Assembly (NCBI RefSeq): GCF_947654275.1
Contig: NZ_CANTJS010000002.1
Span: forward strand, 62,001 to 126,000
Direction of reading: 5' to 3'
From: an uncultured Oscillibacter sp.
GTDB lineage: Bacteria; Bacillota; Clostridia; Oscillospirales; Oscillospiraceae
Length of the DNA: 64,000 bases
The first letter of the stretch is position 1. Each line of letters begins with the position of its first letter. Made by a program: the position numbers and the translations under genes. The notes beneath the pieces were generated by a model. That model was not told the DNA's origin. It searched no databases and saw only the letters and a list, made by a program, of their open reading frames with translations. Positions 56,721-64,000 of the stretch are shown here, in pieces.

Positions 56721-58055
56721 TCAGTCTGCAAGCTGATAGGGCTGGCCCTTCCAGAAGTCGCGGACGCAGTCCTTGAACTCCTGACGGATGCGGGTCTCGT
56801 CCAGGTGGATAGCGCGGCCGTCCCTGGCCACCAGTTCTCCGTTGACATAAACCTCCTTGATATCCTCGGGCTCCTTGCGCCAGAAGACCTCCTGCACCAC
56901 GTTCTCCTCCCGCAGGTAAATGGCGGCGGAGCCGGTAAGAATCTGGAAGTCAGCGCTGTAGCCGGGCCGGAGGGCGCCCACGTCGGTGAAGCCCAGGCCC
57001 TTTGGCCCCATCTCCGTGGCAATCTCAAAAGCCTGGAGGGGTGTCAGGGCGTATTTAGTGTAGTTCTTACCCATCTGCATCAGGGCCAGATACCGCATGT
57101 TTTCAAAGAAGTTGCCTTCTCCGTTGTCGGTGCCCAGGCCTACGTTGATGCCGTTTTTCAGCATGTCGCTGACAGGGGCGATGCCTGCGTTGCACAGGGC
57201 GTTGGACCGGGGCTGGGTGGAAATGCCCACGCCCAGAGTGCCCATGATGTTCAGCTCCACAGGCTCCATGCAGCTGCATTGGTTGGCCCAGGCCTTGCCG
57301 CCCTCCCAAAAACCAATCTTTTTGTAGAGCTCGGCGGTGGTCATGCCGTATTGGTCGAAGCAGCATTTATCCTCATCGGGTCCTTCGTTCATGTGAATCT
57401 GGATATATTCGTCCATATCCCGGGCCATGCCAGCGGCCTTCATCAGAAACGGCACAGAGCAGGAGAAGGTGGTATGCGTGCAGATGGTACCCCGGATATC
57501 CCGGCTGCCGGTCTCCCGCATAGCCAGAATGAAGTCCTGATTTTCCTTCAGGTTTACCTCTCCGTTTTCGGTGCTGATTCGTTCGTTGGACTCCAGGGAC
57601 AGCACGCCCTTGATGCCCGCCTTCCGCAGGACCTTTTCCTCGGTCAGCAGACGCTTGCCGGCCTCGGCAAAGGGGGCCTCCAGAATATCGTTAATCAGGG
57701 TCACGCCGGTCTTCAGGTGCTCCAGAGAGGCATATTCAGAGGTGATGCGGATGGTCTCCAGCGTCTGGCGGTTCTCTACCACCGGCCACCAGAAGTCCTC
57801 CAGCAGGGGCTTGAGGCTCAGGTTGGGCTCCACCGCGCCATGTGCGATGGTCTCATACATATGGGTGTGGGTGCAGGCAAAGGTGGGGCAGACAATATGT
57901 TCCCGGGCGTCAATGACCCCCTCTTTGCCCATCAGCTTTTCATTGGGTACGATTTCCACGATTTTGCCGTTTTCGATGACAAATCCGTGGCCCTTTTTGG
58001 CCTCATTCGCGGATACGATCAGCCATCCGGCCATGATTCCAGTCGTTTTCGCCAT
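56721..58055 (-). CDS. SsnA/chlorohydrolase-family amidohydrolase with altered metal site
   Basis: This 444-residue TIM-barrel hydrolase retains His63 and His65 (CTHTHMYET), His221 and Glu224 (IHMNEG) and Asp310 (LGTDN). The metal histidine normally in an AHC/HCxH motif is Gln259 (NQCSC), and the HxPxSN histidine is Gln281 (TQPRSN). Either the metal is bound differently or the protein is not a conventional deaminase. A related gene, ssnA, sits in the E. coli xdh/hyu/ygfK purine cluster, matching the neighbours here. It lies 19 bp upstream of the FolB-like gene and follows the dihydropyrimidinase gene in the same operon. Confidence 0.87.
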   Translation of the reverse strand: MAKTTGIMAGWLIVSANEAKKGHGFVIENGKIVEIVPNEKLMGKEGVIDAREHIVCPTFACTHTHMYETIAHGAVEPNLSLKPLLEDFWWPVVENRQTLETIRITSEYASLEHLKTGVTLINDILEAPFAEAGKRLLTEEKVLRKAGIKGVLSLESNERISTENGEVNLKENQDFILAMRETGSRDIRGTICTHTTFSCSVPFLMKAAGMARDMDEYIQIHMNEGPDEDKCCFDQYGMTTAELYKKIGFWEGGKAWANQCSCMEPVELNIMGTLGVGISTQPRSNALCNAGIAPVSDMLKNGINVGLGTDNGEGNFFENMRYLALMQMGKNYTKYALTPLQAFEIATEMGPKGLGFTDVGALRPGYSADFQILTGSAAIYLREENVVQEVFWRKEPEDIKEVYVNGELVARDGRAIHLDETRIRQEFKDCVRDFWKGQPYQLAD

Positions 58056-58124
58056 AATTTCACAAGTCCTTTCTGATGTCCTGATTGATACGGTTATCGG
58101 TTTATCGGCGTTCTTCGCCGGGAC

Positions 58125-59480
58125 TCACTTGGTGAAGAGGAAGGTTCCGCTGCCCTTCTTCGCGGTGACCACACCGTTTTCCATGACCACCTCGCCGCCC
58201 TTGATGGTGCGGGTGCACCTTCCCCGGAGGGGAAATCCCTCAAAGATGGAATAGTCGGTGGCTCCGGCTACGTCCTCCATGGTATAGGTCCAGGAGAGGG
58301 CGGGGTCAAAAAAGGCCAGGTCCGCGTCGCTGCCCACGGCGATGACGCCCTTTTGGGGATACAGGCCGTAAAACTTCGCGGCGTTGGAAGATGTCATGCG
58401 TACGAAGGCCTCCATGGACAGCCCCCGCTTCAGCACCGCTTCGGAAAAATAATACTGCATCCGCGTCTGCACGCCGTCCACGCCGCAGGGGACCGTCTCG
58501 TAATTGGTTCCCAGCTTGTACTGTTTGGAGTAGGGGCAATGGTCCGTAGACAGGATGGAAATATCCTCCCGCAGCACCGCCTCCATCAGGGCGTCGGCGT
58601 CCTCCCGGGCCCGGAGGGGCGGGTTCATGGTGTACAGCGCGCCTCTGGGGCCCTCCATGCTCTTCCGGGTGAACTGCATGTAGTGGGGGCAGGATTCCAG
58701 GATAAACGACTCGTTTCCCGCCATGCGTTCCCGGCGGCGGATAGCGGCGGTCTCCCTGCTGCTGGCGTGGGCGATGCAGAGCCGGGTCCCGGTCTCCCTG
58801 GCAATGGCCAGCACGGATTCCACGGCGATCTTCTCAGCAATGTTGGGCCGGGTCAGAGACAGGGCCGTCATGTCGGAGGACTCCGGGTGGAAACGCTCCT
58901 TCATGCAGTCAATGATGCTCTTTTCCTCTGCGTGAACCAACAGGGTCCCCTTGTCGTGAATGACCTCCATGATGTTCCGGAAATCCCCCGGCAGCAGGGA
59001 GGTGCGGGGATAATAGGTATAGGCCTTAAAGGCGGTAATGCCCTGGTCCAGAATGTCCGGAATCCGGGGCAGTTCCCGGCGATAATCCTCAGTAAAGGTG
59101 TAGTGCAGGGCATAGTCCACGGCGCTGTCCCGACCGAAGTCTTTCCGGACCCGGATACACTCCAGGGGATCCTCTCCTTCGCCCGGCTCACAGAAGTCCA
59201 CCACCGTGGTGGTGCCGCCGGCCAGGGCAGCTTTGGAACCGGTATAGAAATCGTCGGCAATGGGCACAGAGCCGAAGCCGCCGAAGTGTACGTGTCCGTC
59301 TACGCCGCCGGGGACCACATACTGTCCCCCGGCGTCGATAATCCCGCAGCCGGGATAGAGAGCGGAAACGTCGCAGTCCGGAGCCAGAATGGCCCGAATC
59401 TTCCCGCCGTCCAGAATCAGAGACACGGAGGCAACCCCGTGCTCCAGGACGGCTTTGCCATTGATGACCGCAGTGACCAT
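58125..59480 (-). CDS. hydA: dihydropyrimidinase / D-hydantoinase family ring-opening hydrolase
   Basis: This 451-residue cyclic amidohydrolase has a complete di-metal site: His63 and His65 (DGHVHF), carbamylated Lys152 (AFKAYTYY), His183 (LLVHAE), His238 (CIAHAS) and Asp313 (STDHCPY). It hydrolyses a cyclic amide or imide such as dihydrouracil, hydantoin or a reduced purine/pterin ring. The ATG at 59480 follows GGAGGAAGGAG; the open frame upstream overlaps the PreA-like gene. It is translated 22 bp after that gene, so reduction followed by ring opening is the natural reading. Confidence 0.93.
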   Translation of the reverse strand: MVTAVINGKAVLEHGVASVSLILDGGKIRAILAPDCDVSALYPGCGIIDAGGQYVVPGGVDGHVHFGGFGSVPIADDFYTGSKAALAGGTTTVVDFCEPGEGEDPLECIRVRKDFGRDSAVDYALHYTFTEDYRRELPRIPDILDQGITAFKAYTYYPRTSLLPGDFRNIMEVIHDKGTLLVHAEEKSIIDCMKERFHPESSDMTALSLTRPNIAEKIAVESVLAIARETGTRLCIAHASSRETAAIRRRERMAGNESFILESCPHYMQFTRKSMEGPRGALYTMNPPLRAREDADALMEAVLREDISILSTDHCPYSKQYKLGTNYETVPCGVDGVQTRMQYYFSEAVLKRGLSMEAFVRMTSSNAAKFYGLYPQKGVIAVGSDADLAFFDPALSWTYTMEDVAGATDYSIFEGFPLRGRCTRTIKGGEVVMENGVVTAKKGSGTFLFTK

Positions 59481-59502
59481 AGAGCAAGCTCCTTCCTCCG
59501 TG

Positions 59503-60594
59503 TTACCGGATGTAAATGGCTTTCCTCGGGCACAGGCCGAAGCAGAGTCCGCAGACACGGCACTGCTCCGGGTCCACGTGCATGCCGCCCTGCCCGTCAA
59601 GAGAACGGGCCCGGTAGGCACAGGCGGTGACACAGCGGCCGCAGCGGGTGCACTTCTCCGCGTCGAAGCCGAAGTCGGCGGGTTTTTTTTCCTCCAGGCC
59701 GCCCTTGCGGAGTGTCAGGCCGGAGACAGAGGGAATATCGGGATAGCCGTATTGGTCCATCAGGGCGCTGAGCTTTTCCGTCAGCTCCGTAAACACGCCA
59801 GGTCCCTTCACAATGGCGGCGGTGCACACGCCCACGGCGGTGGCGCCGGCCATCAGCATCTCCAGGGCCGCCTCCGCATTTGTGACGCCGCCCAGGCCAA
59901 TGAGGTCCTTGTCCGTATTAATAGCGATGTCATGAACATACCGCAGGGCGATGGGCAGGATGGGCGCGCCGGTCATGTAGCCGTATCCATTGCCGCCAAT
60001 CAGCGGGCGGCCGGTGGCGATATTCACCCGGTAGGTGGGCCCGATGGAATCAATGGCGGTGATGCCGTCGGCCCCCGCCTCGTCGCAGGCCCGTGCGATG
60101 ATCTCCGTATCTTTCCAGTTTCCATTGACCTTGGCAATGATGGGAATTTTAATCGTTTTCTTGACAGCCGTCAGCAGCTCCACCAGGTCCGCCGCCTCGG
60201 TGTATCCGTTGACCAGTTCGATCATATCCGCGCCGGTCTCCTCCGCCATGGAAGCAACCTCCAGAGTCTCCTCCAGACCGCCATAGCCGTAGACGCTGGC
60301 AATCAGGGTCTTGACGCCCAAATCCTTGGCCCGCTTGATCTCATAATCCCGCCAGCGGGTCATAGGCATGTCGGAGCCGCCTTCGTTGTTCAAAAGGCTC
60401 ATGTTCCCGTTGGAAATCATGTGCCGGGTGGTGTTCACCGCGCCGCTGATGGTGATGGACTTGGTCACAACAGCCCCGCAGCCCGCCTTGGCGCAGGCCG
60501 CCAGAGCCTCCGCGTCCCAGCCGCAGGGACCGGAGCCCAGCACAAAGGGGCTGTCCAGCTCCCTTCCGCAGAGCATCGTTTTCAGGTTCGCCAT
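59503..60594 (-). CDS. PreA/dihydroorotate-dehydrogenase-like flavoprotein with two C-terminal [4Fe-4S] clusters
   Basis: This 363-residue protein has an FMN TIM barrel (about 1-300) with SPFVLGSGPCG, VTKSITISG and a phosphate-binding GLGGVTNAEAALEML. A C-terminal ferredoxin domain has two cluster motifs, CTRCGRCVTAC and CRVCGLCFGLCP. It resembles the PreA half of bacterial dihydropyrimidine dehydrogenase. The usual active-site NxSCP loop is replaced by ELVNGYTE (126-133), so the catalytic Cys/Ser is missing. It might reduce another ring or act through a different proton donor. No PreT partner is visible. The ATG at 60594 is chosen by family N-terminus. Confidence 0.88.
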   Translation of the reverse strand: MANLKTMLCGRELDSPFVLGSGPCGWDAEALAACAKAGCGAVVTKSITISGAVNTTRHMISNGNMSLLNNEGGSDMPMTRWRDYEIKRAKDLGVKTLIASVYGYGGLEETLEVASMAEETGADMIELVNGYTEAADLVELLTAVKKTIKIPIIAKVNGNWKDTEIIARACDEAGADGITAIDSIGPTYRVNIATGRPLIGGNGYGYMTGAPILPIALRYVHDIAINTDKDLIGLGGVTNAEAALEMLMAGATAVGVCTAAIVKGPGVFTELTEKLSALMDQYGYPDIPSVSGLTLRKGGLEEKKPADFGFDAEKCTRCGRCVTACAYRARSLDGQGGMHVDPEQCRVCGLCFGLCPRKAIYIR

Positions 60595-60625
60595 AATCGT
60601 TCTCCTTTCTCTCGCCCCCTGGACG

Positions 60626-61075
60626 TCAGGGCATTTGCAGGTATTCCAGAACCGCCTCAATCCGCACAATGTAGCCCGTGCAGCGGCAGAGGTTTCCATT
60701 GAGATAGGCCTTGACCTCGTCATAGGTGGGATTGTGAAGCTCCCTCTTCAGGGCGTAGGCCAGCACCACGAATCCGGGGGCGCACCAGCCGCAGCCTTCG
60801 CCCCCCAGACGGGTCAGGCAATCCACAATTTTGTCCGCCTCCTCCTCCAGCCCCTCCACGGTGACGATCTCCGCTCCGTCCGCCCGGACGGAGAGAACCT
60901 CGCAGCTAACCATAGGCTTCCCGTTCAGCAGCACCGTGCAGGTACCGCAGGCCCCGTCGCCGCAGCTGATTTTCACCGAGGGACAGCCGTGAGCCCGAAG
61001 GGTGTCCGCCAGATATTCGTTGGGAGTGACGTCCCACTCCTGCTTTTTCCCGTTCAGTGTGACTTGAATCTTCAT
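60626..61075 (-). CDS. molybdenum hydroxylase [2Fe-2S] subunit (XdhC/CoxS-like)
   Basis: This 149-residue small subunit has two [2Fe-2S] clusters. The plant-type N-terminal motif is CGDGACGTCTVLLNG with an upstream Cys contact. The helical C-terminal motif is GCGWCAPGF .. LNGNLCRCTGY. It carries electrons from the molybdenum centre to FAD in xanthine-dehydrogenase-type enzymes. Its start overlaps the end of the FAD subunit gene by four bases. Confidence 0.94.
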   Translation of the reverse strand: MKIQVTLNGKKQEWDVTPNEYLADTLRAHGCPSVKISCGDGACGTCTVLLNGKPMVSCEVLSVRADGAEIVTVEGLEEEADKIVDCLTRLGGEGCGWCAPGFVVLAYALKRELHNPTYDEVKAYLNGNLCRCTGYIVRIEAVLEYLQMP

Positions 61076-61869
61076 TGGGCCAGCTCCTCAATTCCCCGCC
61101 GGGCAAACACCCGGCACAATTCCCGCCGGTACTCCGCCGAACCCCGGTAATTGCTGCCGAAACGGTATTCGGCGGCGATATTCTCCGCCAGGGTGGCGGC
61201 TTCCTCCCGGGCCACAGGTCCGCCGTTCATGACAGCCATGGTCCTCTCCGCCAGCTTCGCCCGGCCTGGGAAGGCGCCGGCGGATACAATCCAGTTTCCT
61301 CCTGCCCGGCTCATGGCCAGGCAGAAAACAGAATAGTCGCTGTAGCTAAGCCGGGCCATTTGGACCACGGTGCGGCGTCCCTCTTTCGGCAGGAGAATCT
61401 CCACCAGAATATCCTTCTCCAGACGCTCCTCTTCCATGTAATCCCTCAGGGTCTTAACGCCCCCGCGGTAAAACCGCAGCTTTGCGTTCATGGCCAGCAG
61501 GGTGGGAATGATATCGGAGAAACCGAAGCGGGAGGCTGCATGAGCCCCGATGGTAATGGCATTTCGCAGCTGCACGCCGATGAGATGCTCCATGGATTCC
61601 CGGAGCGCAGGCCCGAATTCCCGCAGGATGACCTCGCTGGTCTCCACCGTCCGCAGGGAGGTATACGCGCCCACGGCCACCTCCGTATCCATCTCCCGAA
61701 TGTAGTCCAGGCCGCAGGCCGCCAGATCGATGGCGGTTCCAATTTTAAGATTGGTCCGCTTAAGAAAGGTGCAGCCCCCCAAAATCCGATTGGCCTTTCC
61801 CTTCATAAGAAGGGCATAGGCTTCTTCCAGCGTATCAGGCTTCACATATTCACGAATCTGCATGGCCAC
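61072..61869 (-). CDS. molybdenum hydroxylase FAD subunit (XdhB/CoxM-like)
   Basis: This 265-residue protein is of the CO/xanthine-dehydrogenase FAD-binding family. The FAD-pyrophosphate motif is GKANRILGGCTFLKRT (around 24-39) and the second motif is QLRNAITIGAHAASRFGFSDIIPTLLA. It oxidises the Fe-S clusters and passes electrons to NAD+ or ferredoxin. The start lies 20 bp inside the end of the molybdenum-subunit gene, so the three subunits are tightly coupled in the order large-medium-small. Confidence 0.93.
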   Translation of the reverse strand: MAMQIREYVKPDTLEEAYALLMKGKANRILGGCTFLKRTNLKIGTAIDLAACGLDYIREMDTEVAVGAYTSLRTVETSEVILREFGPALRESMEHLIGVQLRNAITIGAHAASRFGFSDIIPTLLAMNAKLRFYRGGVKTLRDYMEEERLEKDILVEILLPKEGRRTVVQMARLSYSDYSVFCLAMSRAGGNWIVSAGAFPGRAKLAERTMAVMNGGPVAREEAATLAENIAAEYRFGSNYRGSAEYRRELCRVFARRGIEELAQ

Positions 61870-64000
61870 CCTCCTTTTCCTGGATTGCCTTCAGCACCTT
61901 TTCCGGCGTGATGGGGAGACTGTCGAAATGGATGCCCAAAGCATTAAACAGCGCGTCGGAAATCGCAGGGGCCGGAGAGCCGGTGGCGATTTCTCCCAGG
62001 GACTTGGCGCCAAAGGGCCCCGAAGGCTCGCAGCTTTCAATAAACTCGATGTCCAGCAGAGGCATATCCATCTGACAGGGAATTTTATAGCTCTGGAGAT
62101 CCCGGTTCAGCATCCGATAATCCGTTTTGCCGTATTTGATTTCCTCAAACATGGTCATGCCAATGCTTTGGGTAATGCCGCCCATGGCCTGAATGCGGGC
62201 GTTGCCGGGGTTCAGCACCCGGCCGCAGTCTATGGCGGAGGACATCCGCAGTACCCGGTAGACGCCGGTCTCCCTGTCCACCTCCACCTCCGCGCAGCTT
62301 GCCACATAGGGACTGGGGGCAAAGGTATCCGGGAAGGAAGCGCCGACCACCAGCGGGTCGCCGCCGCCCCAGTAGAAGCCCCATTTGTCAGCAAACTCAA
62401 TCAGGTCCATCAGACGTTCCCCGTTCTCCCGGTAAAAAACCTCATCCCGGAACACCAGCGGCTCATTCTCCGGCAGTCCAGAGGTTTCCCGCACGCTTTT
62501 CCAAAGCAGCTTCTTCATCTTCTCTGCCGCCAGCTTGGCCGCGCCGCCGCAGCGGTAGACATTGGAAGAGGCGTAGGTGCCTGGGTCAAAGGGCGTGCAG
62601 GCGGTATCCGCCGCGAAGAGATGGATGTGGTCCGGCGATACCTCCAGCACCTCCGCCACAATCTGGAGCATAACGGTGTTGGAGCCGGTGCCGATGTCCG
62701 CGTGTCCCGAAAACACGCAGAAGGACCCGTCGGCGTTCATGGCGATATTTACATTGCCCCGGTCGACGCGGGGCACGCCGGAGGCGTGAGAGGCGACGCC
62801 GATGCCCACGCCCCGGACGATGGTTCCGGAGGGCGGCGTGGCGTTGCGCTTCTCCTCCCAGCCAATCAGCTCCATGGACCGCTGGATGCACTCTGCCAGG
62901 GTGGAGCTCTCCACATAGGCCGGGTCGTCCTCCATCCATCCGTTCATGACAGGGTGGGAATCCCCCACCCGGGCAATGTTTTTCAAAAAGACCTCGGAGA
63001 GGTCCAATCCCAACTCATCAGCCAGGTGCCGGGCCGCCACGTTGAGCAAAAAGCAGTTCTGCGTCGCCCCAAAGCCCCGAAAGGCACAGCCCTCCAGCTT
63101 GTTGGTGAATACGGAATACTGCCGGATCCGCATAGCGTCCACCCTGGGGAACAGGGAATAGGAATTTTTGATGCCGGTTTCCAGCACGTCTTCGGAAATT
63201 TCCGAATAGGCGCCGGCATTCTGGATGCCGCTGGAGTCGATGGCCCGGAAGGTCCCGTCCCGGTCGGTGCCGACCGTGAGCTCCAGCATGTATTCGTGAC
63301 GGGTGCCGATGGTGGCCATGGCCTCCTCCCGGCTGAAAATCAGCACGGCGGGGCGCTTGGTCAGATAGGTCACCAGGGCGCACCAGCAGTAGGGACTGAA
63401 GATATTCTTGCCGCCGAAGCCGCCGCCCACCTGGGTCTTGATGACCCGCAGCTTCCTCCGGTCGATGCCCAGGCTCCGGGCCACATCCTCCTGCATGGCG
63501 TCCGCCGCCTGGGTAGGGGCGGAGATGGTCAGAAAACCCCGGTCATCATAGTAGGTATAGCAGCGGTGTGTCTCCAGCTGGGTGTGAATCTGCTGAGGTG
63601 TGTAGACCTTCACATGGGTCACGTGATCGCATTGGGCCAGGACGCCTTCAATATCGCCGTATTCCCGGCAGCTGTAATGGACCTGGTTCTTTTGAGGCAG
63701 GTAGTGCCCCGCCAACTGGGGCTGAATATACATCTCGTCCAGGTGGTCCCCATGGACCACCACATCACTGCCCAGCGCCTGGGTAAAATCCATAACGGGC
63801 CGGTGGATTTTCCACTTGATTTTCAGCAGCCTCCGGGCCCGCTCCGCCGCCTCCTCGGTCTCCGCCGCCACAAGAGCCACCACATCCCCCTCGTACCGGC
63901 CCACCCGGTTCAGGACATGGCGCTCAAAGGGGGTGTAATTCCATCCGAAATTCGTGATGATTCCGGTGTCCTCCCAGGTAAACAGCCGGACAAATCCAGG
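61850..64000 (-). CDS. molybdenum hydroxylase large subunit (XdhA-like), 5' end beyond window
   Basis: At least 716 codons are visible, and the frame remains open to the window edge (first visible residues PGFVRLFTWEDTG), so the N-terminus is missing. Molybdopterin-binding landmarks are QVGGGFGGKN, CAFRGFGATQNCF, GHADIGTGSNTVMLQI and the C-terminal KSLGEIATGSPAPAISDAL, where the catalytic Glu lies in the GE pair. A GVPRV .. HASG segment replaces the xanthine-contact loop wording I remember, so the substrate ring may differ from xanthine. It hydroxylates a C-H between ring nitrogens. An accessory sulfurase or Mo-cofactor gene is not visible here. Confidence 0.92.
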   Translation of the reverse strand, partial: PGFVRLFTWEDTGIITNFGWNYTPFERHVLNRVGRYEGDVVALVAAETEEAAERARRLLKIKWKIHRPVMDFTQALGSDVVVHGDHLDEMYIQPQLAGHYLPQKNQVHYSCREYGDIEGVLAQCDHVTHVKVYTPQQIHTQLETHRCYTYYDDRGFLTISAPTQAADAMQEDVARSLGIDRRKLRVIKTQVGGGFGGKNIFSPYCWCALVTYLTKRPAVLIFSREEAMATIGTRHEYMLELTVGTDRDGTFRAIDSSGIQNAGAYSEISEDVLETGIKNSYSLFPRVDAMRIRQYSVFTNKLEGCAFRGFGATQNCFLLNVAARHLADELGLDLSEVFLKNIARVGDSHPVMNGWMEDDPAYVESSTLAECIQRSMELIGWEEKRNATPPSGTIVRGVGIGVASHASGVPRVDRGNVNIAMNADGSFCVFSGHADIGTGSNTVMLQIVAEVLEVSPDHIHLFAADTACTPFDPGTYASSNVYRCGGAAKLAAEKMKKLLWKSVRETSGLPENEPLVFRDEVFYRENGERLMDLIEFADKWGFYWGGGDPLVVGASFPDTFAPSPYVASCAEVEVDRETGVYRVLRMSSAIDCGRVLNPGNARIQAMGGITQSIGMTMFEEIKYGKTDYRMLNRDLQSYKIPCQMDMPLLDIEFIESCEPSGPFGAKSLGEIATGSPAPAISDALFNALGIHFDSLPITPEKVLKAIQEKEGGHADS

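Overview
The window looks like part of the chromosome of a GC-rich gut-type Firmicute, most likely an Oscillospiraceae-like clostridium. The evidence is codon use, AGGAGG ribosome sites, sigma-A promoters, a Feo iron system with a FeoB-associated Cys-rich peptide, a TraX-like membrane protein, LytTR/GHKL signalling and a citrate lyase locus with a CitXG fusion. The genus is an inference. Both window ends cut genes: an MmgE/PrpD gene on the left and a molybdenum hydroxylase large subunit on the right.

Region 1 (1-18.8 kb) is a di/tricarboxylate locus. Leftward genes encode two LysR regulators, two MmgE/PrpD proteins and an aconitase-superfamily large/small subunit pair. Rightward genes encode a MalY/PatB-type PLP enzyme, a peroxiredoxin-like protein, the tripartite tricarboxylate transporter TctC-TctB-TctA, a YbhJ-like single-chain aconitase-type hydratase, and citrate lyase with its maturation enzymes (CitD, CitE, CitF, CitC, CitXG). 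A MITE-like element supplies the end of the hydratase gene. The genes together suggest uptake of a tricarboxylic acid, (de)hydration, then cleavage to acetate plus a keto acid.

Region 2 (19.1-25.2 kb) is an RNA-repair island: two WYL regulators diverging from a tRNA-like RNA, a TROVE/vWA-like DUF2828 protein, RtcB ligase and an RlaP-type nucleotidyltransferase. Region 3 (25.2-28.4 kb) is the feoA-feoA-feoB-Cys-rich peptide iron locus with GTTAG-N6-CTAAC-type operators. Region 4 (28.9-41 kb) holds signalling and membrane genes: a GHKL kinase/LytTR regulator pair, TraX, a BceAB-type ABC transporter, a hybrid kinase fused to a DegV lipid-binding domain, a second hybrid kinase with Hpt, and a stand-alone receiver. 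A divergent flavin-binding protein/HxlR pair follows at 41-42 kb.

Region 5 (42.4-64 kb) is the most unusual part. A GntR regulator diverges from a polysaccharide-deacetylase-like protein. Next comes a 12-kb rightward operon headed by a homologue of the archaeal/methylotroph enzyme methenyl-tetrahydromethanopterin cyclohydrolase (Mch). The operon also carries a multi-subunit flavin/Fe-S dehydrogenase, two amidohydrolases, a BMP-type ABC importer and a flavin reductase. A convergent leftward operon encodes a three-subunit xanthine-dehydrogenase-type hydroxylase, a PreA-like flavoprotein, a dihydropyrimidinase, a second deaminase-family protein with altered metal ligands, and a FolB-like T-fold protein whose substrate-anchoring Glu is Gln. 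Together these read as import and anaerobic dismantling of an N-heterocycle (purine, pterin or a relative). I know of no described pathway with this gene combination.
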